A stretch of DNA of 64,000 nucleotides from Candidatus Ecksteinia adelgidicola (GTDB lineage Bacteria; Pseudomonadota; Gammaproteobacteria; Enterobacterales; Enterobacteriaceae). The stretch is from NCBI GenBank assembly GCA_020541345.1, contig CP045239.1, positions 186,001 through 250,000 on the forward strand, in the 5' to 3' direction. Below are positions 1-11,646 of this stretch, in pieces. The first letter of the stretch is position 1; every line of letters begins with the position of its first letter. The translations under genes were made by a program, and so were the position numbers. The notes beneath the pieces were generated by a model. The model saw only the letters and a program-made list of their open reading frames with translations. It was not told where the DNA came from and made no database searches.

Positions 1-83
1 ATTTTAACTAGTTATATCATAATTAAAAGATATTTATTATAAAATATAATAAGATATTTTGGAGTATATTAAGGTGGTATCTT

Positions 84-1967
84 ATGTTTTATCCTGATCA
101 ATTTGATGTTATTGTTATTGGTGGTGGCCATGCAGGTACTGAAAGTGCTTTAGCATCTGCGCGTATAGGGCGAAAAACTTTACTCATAACACACAACATT
201 GATACGTTAGGGCAAATGTCTTGTAATCCAGCTATTGGTGGTATTGGTAAAGGACATTTAGTGAAAGAAATTGATGCATTAGGCGGTTTAATGGCAATTG
301 CTGCTGATTATTCTGGTATTCAGTTTAGGACATTAAATCTTAGCAAAGGTCCTGCAGTTCGAGCTACTAGAGCGCAAATTGATCGAGTATTATATCGTCA
401 AATAGTGCGTTCTAATCTAGAAAATCAATCTAACTTAATGATTTTTCAACAGTCAGTAGATGATTTAATTATAGATCATAATCATGTTTTGGGTGTTATT
501 ACTCAAATAGGATTAAAAATCCGTGCTAAAGCAGTTGTACTTACTGTGGGTACTTTTCTTGACGGAAGAATTCATATTGGATTAAAAAATTATAATGCTG
601 GTCGTGCAGGAGATCCTCCATCAATTTTATTATCAAAAAATTTAAGAAAAAAAAATTTTCGTGTTAATAGATTAAAGACTGGCACGCCTCCTCGCATTGA
701 TTCACGGACTATTGATTTTAGTGAATTAACACATCAAAAAAGTGATACACCTATACCAGTGTTTTCATTTATAAGGAATAGTTCTTGCCATCCAAAACAA
801 ATAGTTTGCTATATTACTCAGACCAATAAAAAAACTCATGAAATTATCCGTGAAAACCTTAACACTAGTCCAATGTATACTGGAATAATTAAAGGAATTG
901 GTCCACATTTTTGTCCTTCAATTGAAGATAAAATTATACGTTTTAGTCATCGTGATTCACATCAAGTTTTTCTTGAACCAGAAGGTTTAACTAGTAACGA
1001 AATTTATCCCAACGGTATTTCCACTAGTTTACCATTGAATGTACAAATAGAAATTGTTCGTTCTATAAAAGGAATGAAAAATGCTTTTATTGTTCGACCA
1101 GGATATGCTATTGAATATGATTTTTTTGATCCTCGAGATTTAAAATTAACACTAGAAAGCAAATTAATTCATGGACTTTTTTTTGCAGGACAAATTAATG
1201 GAACGACTGGTTATGAAGAAGCTGCATCTCAAGGATTACTAGCTGGCCTTAATGCTGCTCGTTATGCTAATGGAGATTCAGAATGGGCTCCTAGTCGCGA
1301 TCAATCTTATCTTGGTGTATTAGTCGATGATTTAAGTACTCTTGGAACTCAAGAACCTTATAGAATGTTTACATCTCGTGCTGAACATCGATTAATATTA
1401 CGTGAAGACAATGCTGATCTTCGTTTAACTGAGTTAGGACGAAAATTAGGTTTAATTCATGAGACACGTTGGAAAATATTTTGTAATAAACTAGAAAATA
1501 TAGAAAAAGAACGTCAACGTTTACGTGATATATGGATTAATCCAAAAAGTAAAAATATTCAAAAAATTAATTTATTGTTAAAAACACCTTTATTAGGTCC
1601 AATAAACGGTGAAGATTTACTACGTCGTCCTGAGCTTAATTATTTAAAATTAATGAATGTAGTGAATTCTTCTTCATCATCGTCATTAACAGATACTCAA
1701 GTTATTAATCAAATTGAAATTCAAATTAAATATGAAGGCTATATTAATCAACAAAAAGAAGAGATTAAAAAACAAAAACATAATGAAAATGCTCAGTTGC
1801 CATTAAATTTTAATTATCAAACAATTTCTAGTTTATCTAATGATGTAATTGAAAAATTAAATAAATATCAACCAAGCTCTATCGGTCAAGCTTCGCGTAT
1901 TTCTGGTATTACGCCAGCAGCAATTTCAATTTTGCTTATTTGGTTAAAAAAAAATATTTCGCATTAA
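84..1967 (+). CDS. mnmG: tRNA uridine-5-carboxymethylaminomethyl modification enzyme MnmG (GidA)
   Basis: FAD-dependent subunit of the MnmE-MnmG complex that builds the cmnm5/mnm5 side chain at wobble U34 of tRNAs in the cytosol. The 627 residues match the family length (E. coli 629). The N-terminal dinucleotide-binding motif [10 protein letters not shown] (about residues 10-19) and the family signature [16 protein letters not shown] (about 43-58) are both present, as is the conserved C-terminal stretch [16 protein letters not shown]. The ATG follows a good ribosome-binding site, AAGGTGG, at about 71-77. Its partner mnmE is intact at 19255-20631, so the pathway is probably functional. In E. 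coli it is followed by rsmG and the atp operon; here groES comes next, so the neighbourhood has been rearranged. No truncation or frameshift seen. Confidence 0.98.
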   Translation: MFYPDQFDVIVIGGGHAGTESALASARIGRKTLLITHNIDTLGQMSCNPAIGGIGKGHLVKEIDALGGLMAIAADYSGIQFRTLNLSKGPAVRATRAQIDRVLYRQIVRSNLENQSNLMIFQQSVDDLIIDHNHVLGVITQIGLKIRAKAVVLTVGTFLDGRIHIGLKNYNAGRAGDPPSILLSKNLRKKNFRVNRLKTGTPPRIDSRTIDFSELTHQKSDTPIPVFSFIRNSSCHPKQIVCYITQTNKKTHEIIRENLNTSPMYTGIIKGIGPHFCPSIEDKIIRFSHRDSHQVFLEPEGLTSNEIYPNGISTSLPLNVQIEIVRSIKGMKNAFIVRPGYAIEYDFFDPRDLKLTLESKLIHGLFFAGQINGTTGYEEAASQGLLAGLNAARYANGDSEWAPSRDQSYLGVLVDDLSTLGTQEPYRMFTSRAEHRLILREDNADLRLTELGRKLGLIHETRWKIFCNKLENIEKERQRLRDIWINPKSKNIQKINLLLKTPLLGPINGEDLLRRPELNYLKLMNVVNSSSSSSLTDTQVINQIEIQIKYEGYINQQKEEIKKQKHNENAQLPLNFNYQTISSLSNDVIEKLNKYQPSSIGQASRISGITPAAISILLIWLKKNISH

Positions 1968-2216
1968 TTCATAAAAAATATATTAAAATAACTGTTTTAA
2001 TTCAAACAATTATTTGTTATTAAGATCCTCTTAATGTTATTAAATAATAAAATAATATTTTAAAATACACATTCATTATAAGCATAAGAAGATTATACGA
2101 AAATAAACTTATTTTTGTTTTTTTTAAATATAATAATTCTTAGATATAATAAAATTATTAAAATAATATTTTAATTAATTATAATTACTTATAAAAGTAA
2201 TATTTTTTTTCAATCC
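1968..2216. other. A/T spacer between mnmG and the groE promoter
   Basis: Gene-free stretch that with the promoter and leader makes a 367-base gap. Almost only A and T, with no rsmG remnant or terminator hairpin that I can see. It ends at the sigma-32 promoter of groES. Confidence 0.6.
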
Positions 2217-2243
2217 CTTGAAATAATATAAAATGCCCCCATT
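2217..2243 (+). promoter_or_regulatory. sigma-32 (heat-shock) promoter of groES-groEL
   Basis: CTTGAAA (2217-2223) and CCCCATT (2237-2243) are separated by 13 bases. This is an essentially perfect match to the RpoH consensus CTTGAAA-N(11-16)-CCCCAT-T, and the C-run stands out sharply in A/T DNA. It lies about 90 bases upstream of the groES ATG, as in E. coli. It implies that rpoH is still encoded elsewhere in this genome; that is inference. Confidence 0.93.
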
Positions 2244-2334
2244 TAAAGTTTTACTTTGTCGTAAATGATTAATCGGCACGGAAAATAACCTTAAATTTGA
2301 TAAAAATTTTCTCAAACTTACAGGAGATCGTTCA

Positions 2335-2625
2335 ATGAATATTCGTCCGTTACATGATCGTGTTATAGTCAAGCGAAAAGAAGTTGAGAAATCTGTTGGT
2401 GGAATTGTACTTACTGGATCTGCAGCAGGAAAATCCACTCGTGGTGAAGTACTTGCAGTTGGAAAAGGACGTGTATTAGATAATGGTAATATCCAAACTT
2501 TAGATGTAAAAGTTGGTGATACTGTAATTTTTAACGAAGGTTATGGTGTAAAAGTAGAGAAGATTGATAATCAAGATGTATTAATTATGGCAGAAAGCGA
2601 TATTTTAGCAATTCTTGAAGTATAA
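2335..2625 (+). CDS. groES: co-chaperonin GroES (Hsp10)
   Basis: Seven-subunit lid of the GroEL folding chamber in the cytosol. It has 96 residues against 97 in E. coli, beginning [18 protein letters not shown] and carrying the mobile-loop region [16 protein letters not shown] (about 23-38) that binds GroEL, then the roof segment and the conserved C-terminus [10 protein letters not shown]. The start is preceded by AGGAG at about 2322. First gene of a two-gene operon under the sigma-32 promoter at 2217-2243; groEL follows 45 bases later. Intact, and with visibly more balanced base use than the flanking spacers. Confidence 0.98.
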   Translation: MNIRPLHDRVIVKRKEVEKSVGGIVLTGSAAGKSTRGEVLAVGKGRVLDNGNIQTLDVKVGDTVIFNEGYGVKVEKIDNQDVLIMAESDILAILEV

Positions 2626-2658
2626 TTTAAACTTGATCTTTTAAACTAAACTAGTTGA

Positions 2659-4323
<1,665 letters not shown>

Positions 4324-4395
4324 TTATGCAATATTTAAAAAAATTTCATGTTTAAATATTAGTAATAATTAACAATATTTTTAAATTAAAAAAAC

Positions 4396-4440
4396 AACAA
4401 AAACACCTTGTTAGTAACTTTCTAACAAGGTGTTTTTGTT
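4396..4440 (+). terminator. rho-independent terminator of the groE operon
   Basis: A perfect 19-bp inverted repeat (4396-4414 with 4422-4440) encloses a 7-base loop, TAACTTT. The lower stem is A-rich on the left and T-rich on the right, so the T tract needed for release is built into the right arm; the A tract on the left could make it work in both directions. It lies about 70 bases past the groEL stop. It is the strongest hairpin I noticed in the window. Confidence 0.92.
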
Positions 4441-5447
4441 TATATATTTATGGATAATAAATAATTCTATCAATGTAGAAATAGAATATCTTAAATAAGA
4501 TATAAAATTCATTAAGAAAAAGATAAAAAAGTTAAACAACATAATCTATTAACTGTTAATGTTAAACAATTACAAGTCTTATTACAAATATTTTATTATA
4601 TTATTAATTTATTTTTACTAAACAAGGTTATAATAAATAATTTTTCATTGAAATTTTTTAATATTGAGAATATGTCAACAAGTAAAAATATTAAAATATT
4701 AAGAGTTTTATAAAAATTATAATAGAATTAAATTTATCTTTATAATAAACATTAATAATATATAAAATTCATTAAATAAATATAAAATAGATTTTGTTAA
4801 TTAAAATTTAAAAATTTTTATAAAAATGAAATAAAATTATTTTTAATGTAAATTTTTATGTAATTTTTTTTGTAATAATTTTAATATTTTACATTATCAT
4901 ATTTAAAATATAATTAATAATAATATTTTTTAAAAAAATAAAAAATAATTGAATTGTTTATTAAAAATTTATTAATCATATATAATAAATATATTTTTAT
5001 AAAAAATTTTTTTTATTTCTTAATAAAATTAATCATTTTATACAAAATAAAATATTAAATTATATAAAAATATTAAAAATTGTATGCCATCTTTTTAAGA
5101 TGATAACTTTTTATTATTATAGATAAACATATACTCTATAATAAAATATTTTATTTCTATGATAAAATAATAAAAAGATTATGATAACAAATAAACACTA
5201 AAATTATTTAATATTAAAATAATCATAAAAATATACGTTGGTTATTTTATAAAAATTTTATGTGTTTTTACTTTTAGTATAAAAATAAATTTTTTATCAT
5301 TTAATTAAATTTATTAGACATTTAATAATTATAATTTAATTATAAAATATATTTTATATTAATGTTATATTAATTGTTAAGTATGAGTAGTAATTTTTTT
5401 GTTTAACGAGTGTAAAGAGTAATCATACTTCAAAACAATATAAAAAA
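4441..5447. other. A/T spacer between groE and lysP
   Basis: About 1 kb without a gene I can name. No efp or epmB remnant is visible although these lie near groE in E. coli. A small hairpin (CATCTT, loop TTT, AAGATG) at 5088-5102 is the only local structure noted. A short reading frame beginning with ATG at 5383 stops after seven codons at a T7 run (5394-5400), see lysP. Confidence 0.5.
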
Positions 5448-5461
5448 AGGAAAAAAATAAA

Positions 5462-6892
5462 ATTCCTAAACTACAACGTAAAATAAAAACAAAACATTTA
5501 AGTATGATCGCTATTGGAGGTTCTATTGGTACTGGGTTATTTATAGCTTCAGGTACCATAGTTTCTGAAGCCGGACCTATCGGATCATTTTTATCTTATG
5601 TTTTAATTAGTATAATGGTATATTTTTTAATGACTAGTTTAGGTGAATTAGCTGCTTTTATGCCAGTATCTGGTTCATTTTCTACTTATGGTTCAAAATA
5701 TATTGAAGAAGGTTTTGGTGTTGCGTTAGGATGGAATTATTGGTATAATTGGGCAATTACTATTGCTGTTGATTTAGTAGCATCTCAGCTAGTTATGAAT
5801 TACTGGTTTCCAACTACTCCTAGTTGGATTTGGAGTGTATTATTTCTCAGTTTAATATTTTTCTTAAACTATATATCTATTAAAGGCTTTTATAAAGCAG
5901 AATATTGGTGTTCAACCATTAAAGTCATTACTGTAATAACTTTTATTAGTATTGGAATACTTATGATTTTTGGTTTTTTAAAAAGCGGAGAATATAGCGG
6001 TTTAAAAAATTGGACGTTAAATAAAACACCATTTTTTGGCAGTGTTTCTTTAATTATGCATGCAGCAACGATTATAAGCTTTTCTTTTCAAGGCACTGAA
6101 TTAATTGGTGTTGCTGCTGGTGAATCAAAAACTCCAGAGAAAAATATTCCGCATGCACTTCAACAAGTTTTTTGGCGTATTTTATTATTTTATAATTTAG
6201 CTATTTTTATTATTATTTCTATTGTACCTTACACTCAAGTAGGTTTATTAGGGCATGATATCAAACATGAAATTATTAGTCCATTTACTTTAGTATTCCA
6301 ATATGCCGGGTTATCATCTATTGCAGCACTAATGAATGGAGTAATTATTGCTTCTATATTATCTGCTGGAAATTCTGGCATGTATGCTTCAACACGTATG
6401 TTATTTGCTTTAGCTTCAGAAGGAAAAGCACCATATATTTTTTCTAAATTATCTTCGGGAGGAGTTCCACGTAATGCGCTTTATGCTACTACTATAGTAT
6501 CTGCTTTATGTTTTTTAAGTTCTATGTTTACTAACAAATCAGTTTATTTATGGTTACTTCATACTTCTGCTATGACTGGTTTTATTGCTTGGATTGGTAT
6601 TGCCATTAGTCATTATCGATTTCGTCGTGGTTATATTTTTCAAGGGAATGATTTAAATAAATTACCTTATCGTGCTAAATATTTTCCTTTTGGACCAATT
6701 TTTTCTTTTGGATTATGCTTAATTATAACATTAGGGCAAAATTATCATATTTTTTTAGAAAAGAAAATTGACTGGTATAATATAATTTTAACTTATATTA
6801 GTATTCTACTATTTTTAATAATTTGGTTTAGTTATAAATTAATACATAAAACACACATTGTAAAATATAGCGAAATGACTTTTATAAAATAA
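5462..6892 (+). CDS. lysP: lysine-specific permease LysP (APC superfamily), start uncertain
   Basis: Inner-membrane lysine:proton symporter. The protein aligns along its whole length with E. coli LysP: MIAIGGSIGTGLF opening TM1, GTELIGVAAGE, SAGNSGMYASTRM and the C-terminal KYSEMTFIK; about 12 hydrophobic segments are present. The first ATG is at 5504, but the preceding in-frame codons 5462-5503 read IPKLQRKIKTKHLS, which matches the E. coli cytoplasmic N-terminus (GLRRELKARHLT). That frame has a stop at 5441 and no ATG, GTG or TTG. I therefore place the start at the ATT codon 5462, 10 bases after AGGA (5448-5451). Translation from 5504 would give 462 residues without any ribosome-binding site. 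A frameshift in nearby A7 or T7 tracts is the alternative. Lysine import makes sense because dapA is dead in this window. Confidence 0.88.
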   Translation: MPKLQRKIKTKHLSMIAIGGSIGTGLFIASGTIVSEAGPIGSFLSYVLISIMVYFLMTSLGELAAFMPVSGSFSTYGSKYIEEGFGVALGWNYWYNWAITIAVDLVASQLVMNYWFPTTPSWIWSVLFLSLIFFLNYISIKGFYKAEYWCSTIKVITVITFISIGILMIFGFLKSGEYSGLKNWTLNKTPFFGSVSLIMHAATIISFSFQGTELIGVAAGESKTPEKNIPHALQQVFWRILLFYNLAIFIIISIVPYTQVGLLGHDIKHEIISPFTLVFQYAGLSSIAALMNGVIIASILSAGNSGMYASTRMLFALASEGKAPYIFSKLSSGGVPRNALYATTIVSALCFLSSMFTNKSVYLWLLHTSAMTGFIAWIGIAISHYRFRRGYIFQGNDLNKLPYRAKYFPFGPIFSFGLCLIITLGQNYHIFLEKKIDWYNIILTYISILLFLIIWFSYKLIHKTHIVKYSEMTFIK

Positions 6893-9261
6893 AATTAAAA
6901 TAAAAAATGAATTAAAAGAAAGATGTTTAATTTAAAAATTAATTAGATAAAATAGCAATATTATTTAGATAAAAATATTATTTTAAATAAAATTTATTAT
7001 AATTGTAAGATATATGATAACTTTACAATTTATTGATACAATATAAAATAAAATTTTACTCATTATTATTAATAAAAATGTTTTAAAAATATTTTCTATA
7101 ATTTTTATTTAAAAAAATAATTCTTTAAATAAAAAATATAAAAATTAAATTTTTATTTAATTAATTAAAACTATTAATTCATTTTAAAATAATATTATTA
7201 TCATTAATATTAACATATGTATAATAAATAAAATTATTTATTTAATCTTTTATTACCAAGTATATGAAACTTTATAATTAATAAAAATATCATTATTTTA
7301 TTTTATGATAATAGTAATAAAATATTAATTTATAAATGAAACGAAATTAAAAATTTTAGGTAATAATTAAATTATTATCTATTTAAAATAGTTTTTTATC
7401 ATAAGTAAAAAATAAAATACTTTATACTAAATTATAGTATACATTTATAAAAATAAACGATTGTAAAATATTTTGTTTTTTTACTATAAGCTATAGTAAA
7501 ATCAACTAATATACATTTTATAGTACGAATATTTAAAATATTGGCAATTTTTTAATTTTATATTTTTATTTTAAAAATATATTAAAGCTGTTTAATATTA
7601 TAATTAATAGATGTATAAATTATTTTATATAAATTATATTGAATTTTTATTTATTTTTTTAGACGTTATAAATTTATATATTAGTATCATATAATATATT
7701 GTATAAAAATTTTATTTTCTATAGTAATTACAACTATATTTCTATTATAATTTATAACTATAAATAATTGTTTTCATAAAATTGTTTTTATCAATATTTT
7801 ACACTTCATAGCATTTAGCTAACTATATTGATAAATAAAACAATATAAAAATTTTTTTCGATAAGTTGTATTATGTTAATTACTAATCTTATTAGATATA
7901 TATAATATATAATTAAATAGCTATTTATTACTAAATTAGTTGCATATTAGTGGTTAAAATTTGATTAAAAAATTGTATTTAAACGCTATTTTCAGATAAA
8001 GTATCTTAATAATTTTATTTTTTTTAAATTCTGGCATAAAAGTTTTTATAAAATATAAAATAATAATTTATTTATATCTTGAATTTTAACAGTAAAACTA
8101 ATTACTACAACGTTAATTACTAATAATTAATTAATAATATTCTATTAATAATCGTATAAAAATTTATTTATTTTATAATAAAAATTTTTATATAATAGTG
8201 ATAATTATCGCTAGAATTTTTTTAAAAAATAATAATATTTTATTAAAATATAAAAAATGAATTTATCAATCTGCTTACTAGCGAATTTTTTAATAGCTAT
8301 AATTTTATAATAAAATTATATTTAATAAAGTTATAATTATAACTTTCATTTTTTTATTTCTTAAATTTTGTCTTTAAGACTAAATACATATGTAATATAT
8401 AATTAAAAATATTTTTTTTAATAAGTTATTTATAGTATTTATGACGTAATAATTTAAATAAAGAACATAAATTTCAATATTAATATATAATAATTTTTTA
8501 TAAAATACATTTTTAATAAAAAATTTTAATATTTTTTAAAAAGAAATTATTATTTATAATCACATTGTTTAACATTTTTATATTAATAACTCTTATCATG
8601 AGCATTTTATAAAAATTATTTTATTTAATGATTTTGATTAAATTTTAATTAATATTAATAAGCTGATAATTTTTTAATATATTGAATATTTATTTAATTT
8701 TTTTTAAAAAAAATAAATGTTAACTTAAAAATATAATGTTATTTAAATAATAATTAATATTTTAATTAATACAAACATATATATTTATTTAAAAATAAAT
8801 TTAATTATATAATACGTATAGAAAATGTTATTAATTTTGTTTATTTAAATTGTTATAACATATAGAGTTGATATATTATTTTAATATAAAATAAAAAATT
8901 TATCAATTGTTTATATTTTAAACATGATTTTATAACATTATAAAATATCACATATAAAATATTAATAAATTTTATTTTTTTATATTTGATTAGTTTAAAA
9001 ATAATAAAATATTGATAACAATTTTATTAAAATAAAAATATTTTATTATTCAAATCACATTTATTTCATCATCAATGTTATATTGATTACTTTTTATATA
9101 TATGTATATAATTTTATTTTATATAATCATTACTTTTTATATATAAAACGATAAAAATATTTAAAGTATTTGCATTAAAATACTTATTCTATAAAGTATA
9201 ATATTTTATTAGTATTAGCACTATATTTTAAATTTTTACATTAAAAATATAATGTTATTTA
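6893..9261. other. long A/T spacer between lysP and sbcB
   Basis: About 2.4 kb with no gene recognised on either strand. An inverted repeat of 10 bp with a 3-base AGC loop lies at 7479-7501, and a 17-base direct repeat (ATTACTTTTTATATATA) occurs near 9085 and again near 9129. Composition is almost pure A and T. The length suggests eroded genes, but I cannot name them. Confidence 0.5.
7479..7501. repeat. inverted repeat in the lysP-sbcB spacer
   Basis: TTTTACTATA, loop AGC, TATAGTAAAA: a perfect 10-bp stem. The T-run lies on the left side only, so it is not a convincing terminator for the plus strand. It may be a relic of a lost gene boundary. Confidence 0.5.
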
Positions 9262-9276
9262 TAAAGAGAGTTAATT

Positions 9277-10713
9277 TTGCATAAAAAAATAATATCTACG
9301 TTTTACGTTTATGATTATGAAACATTTGGAAAAAAACCATCGATAGATCGTCCAGCACAATTTGCTGGTATTCGAACAGATATGGACTTTAACATCGTTG
9401 AAGAACCATTAGTATTTTATTGCGCTCCATCAGATGATTATCTACCAGAACCAGAAGCAGTAATAATTCATGGGATTACACCGCAAAAAGCGCATAATAT
9501 AGGTATTAATGAAGCAGAGTTTGCTAAGAACATTTACCGCGTTTTTAACGTACCTGGAACTTGTATTTTAGGATATAATAATATTCGTTTTGATGATGAA
9601 GTAAGTCGAAACATATTTTATCGTACTTTTTACGATCCTTATATTTATAGTTGGAAGAATGGTAATTCTCGTTGGGATCTTTTAAATGTTATGCGTGCTT
9701 GCTATGCATTAAGACCCAATGGAATTATTTGGCCAAAAAATGAAAAAGGATTACCTAGTTTTAAACTAGAAGATCTTTCTTATATTAATAATGTTCAATA
9801 TAAAAAATCTCATGATGCTATGTCAGATGTTTACTCTACTATAGCAATGGCTAAATTATTAAAAACAAAACAACCACAATTATTTAACTTTTTTTTTCAA
9901 TATCGAAGTAAAAAAAAATTAAATACATTGATTAATTTTAATAAAATGACTCCATTAATACATGTTTCTAGTACATATGGAGCATGTCGTGGTAATACTA
10001 GTTTGGTTTCACCTTTAGCTTGGCATCCAAAAAATAAAAATGCAATTATCATGTGTGATCTATTTAATAATATAGAACCATTTTTAACATTAAACATTGA
10101 ACAATTACGTGAACAACTTTATACACGATATAAAAATTTTTCTTCATATTCATTTCCGATACCATTTCAGATAGTAAAGATGAACCAATGTCCTATTTTA
10201 TCACCAAAAAATACTTTACTTCAAGAAAATGCTATTCGATTAGGTATTAATTATAAAGTTTGCTTAAAAAATTTAAAATTACTCTATAAGTATCCAAATT
10301 TAAAAACAAAGATAATCAGTATATTTTCTGAAGAAAATAATTTTTTTCAAACATCTGACAATGTAGATTGTCAATTGTATAATAATTTTTTTAGCAATAA
10401 AGATAAAACTATTATGAAAATTATTCAAAATACTAAACCTCAAAATTTATCAGCATTAAATTTAGTTTTTAATGATATACGTATGAAAGAATTATTTTTT
10501 CGTTTTCAAGCACGAAATTATCCTAGTACTTTAAATAATACTGAACAACAACGTTGGTTAAAACATCGTCAAGCAGTACTGAATAAAGAAAAAATAAAAA
10601 AATATTTTAAAAAATTAGAAATTTTACACGATCTTTATAAACATGATAAAAAAAATATTTTATTAATTCAATCACTTTTCGAATATGCTCATTCATTAGT
10701 AAATTCGCTATAA
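9277..10713 (+). CDS. sbcB: exodeoxyribonuclease I (SbcB)
   Basis: 3'-5' single-strand DNA exonuclease of the DEDD family acting in repair and recombination. The 478 residues align from end to end with the E. coli enzyme (475). The exonuclease motif ExoI is YDYETFG (about 12-18), ExoII is in LGYNNIRFDDEVSRNIFYR, and ExoIII is in the HDAMSDVYSTIAMAKL segment; NVDCQLYNNFFS and EQQRWLKHR mark the C-terminal region. The start is TTG at 9277, six bases after a GAGAG ribosome-binding site; no ATG fits the homology better. It stands alone between two long spacers. Intact, which is notable next to the probable recF remnant. Confidence 0.96.
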   Translation: MHKKIISTFYVYDYETFGKKPSIDRPAQFAGIRTDMDFNIVEEPLVFYCAPSDDYLPEPEAVIIHGITPQKAHNIGINEAEFAKNIYRVFNVPGTCILGYNNIRFDDEVSRNIFYRTFYDPYIYSWKNGNSRWDLLNVMRACYALRPNGIIWPKNEKGLPSFKLEDLSYINNVQYKKSHDAMSDVYSTIAMAKLLKTKQPQLFNFFFQYRSKKKLNTLINFNKMTPLIHVSSTYGACRGNTSLVSPLAWHPKNKNAIIMCDLFNNIEPFLTLNIEQLREQLYTRYKNFSSYSFPIPFQIVKMNQCPILSPKNTLLQENAIRLGINYKVCLKNLKLLYKYPNLKTKIISIFSEENNFFQTSDNVDCQLYNNFFSNKDKTIMKIIQNTKPQNLSALNLVFNDIRMKELFFRFQARNYPSTLNNTEQQRWLKHRQAVLNKEKIKKYFKKLEILHDLYKHDKKNILLIQSLFEYAHSLVNSL

Positions 10714-11250
10714 ATAAAATTAATTCATGATTAATATTTTCTTATTATTACATTTTTATTAATATGAATTTATTTTAAAATATCATATTTATCTAATCAT
10801 TGAATTTATAAAATATACTAATCACTCTATTGAATGCTCAGTTAAAAACATGTTTATATATGTTTATAATAAAATTATAATTTTATTATAAATTTTTTTA
10901 TCTAAAAATATATATTATACAATAATAGAAATATTAATAATAATTTATTTAATAAAAAGATAAAAATTAAATTTTATTTTTTTTATATTATTTTCATACT
11001 ATTTATATTTTTTATTAAATAAATAAAATATTTAATTTTTTTAAAATGTTGTTTTTATTTCTTTATAAAAAAAATTTTTATTAAAATATAAATAATAATA
11101 AAAAATTTATTTAATACAAAAACAATATTAACATTTTTATATTTTATTAAAAATAACATGATAAATATTAAAATTTATTGTTTATAAAATTTAAAAATGT
11201 TAATACACTAAAATTAGTTTATTGTAAAATATAAAAAATATTTTATAAAA
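10714..11250. other. A/T spacer after sbcB
   Basis: About 540 bases between sbcB and the probable recF remnant, both of which end here. Nothing recognised; gyrB, which follows recF in E. coli, is not here. Confidence 0.5.
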
Positions 11251-11604
11251 AAAATTTTTATTTAAGTATTAATATTTTTAAAATAGCATTTTTATATTTA
11301 ACGCATGACATTACAGACAATCAACAAACATAGTGAATAAGTTATTGTCTTGTAAAATAATTTTAAAATAATAATATTATATATTTTATTTTAATATATA
11401 GAAAATTATGTATTACTTTTTGTAAAAATAAACATTTTTTATAAAAAAATAAAATAAACTTAATAATATAATCGTTTAATATTAACATATAATGAAAATT
11501 TAATATATACTATGAGTATTAATTCTCAAAACATTATATCTATAACTAGATTTTACAAATGAAGATTTTGATCTTTCATATGTTAAAATACGTATTAAAT
11601 TCAT
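11250..11604 (-). pseudogene. recF: probable recF remnant (5' part)
   Basis: Directly behind dnaN, where E. coli has recF, the minus strand reads from an ATG at 11604 MNLIRILTYERSKSS, comparable with the RecF N-terminus MSLTRLLIRDFRNIE. The reading then loses the Walker A region and runs into stops and A/T sequence. The 930-base space to sbcB is too short for a full 1.07-kb recF. Position and the first dozen codons support the call; the rest cannot be followed, so the left boundary is a guess. RecF normally loads RecA at gaps. Confidence 0.42.
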
Positions 11605-11646
11605 ATTTTAAATAAACGTTTATAAAAGAAATTTTTAATTTTAAAA

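Noticed and set aside
1-83. oriC next to mnmG as in E. coli
   Set aside because: Only 83 bases are visible upstream of mnmG and they hold no DnaA box.
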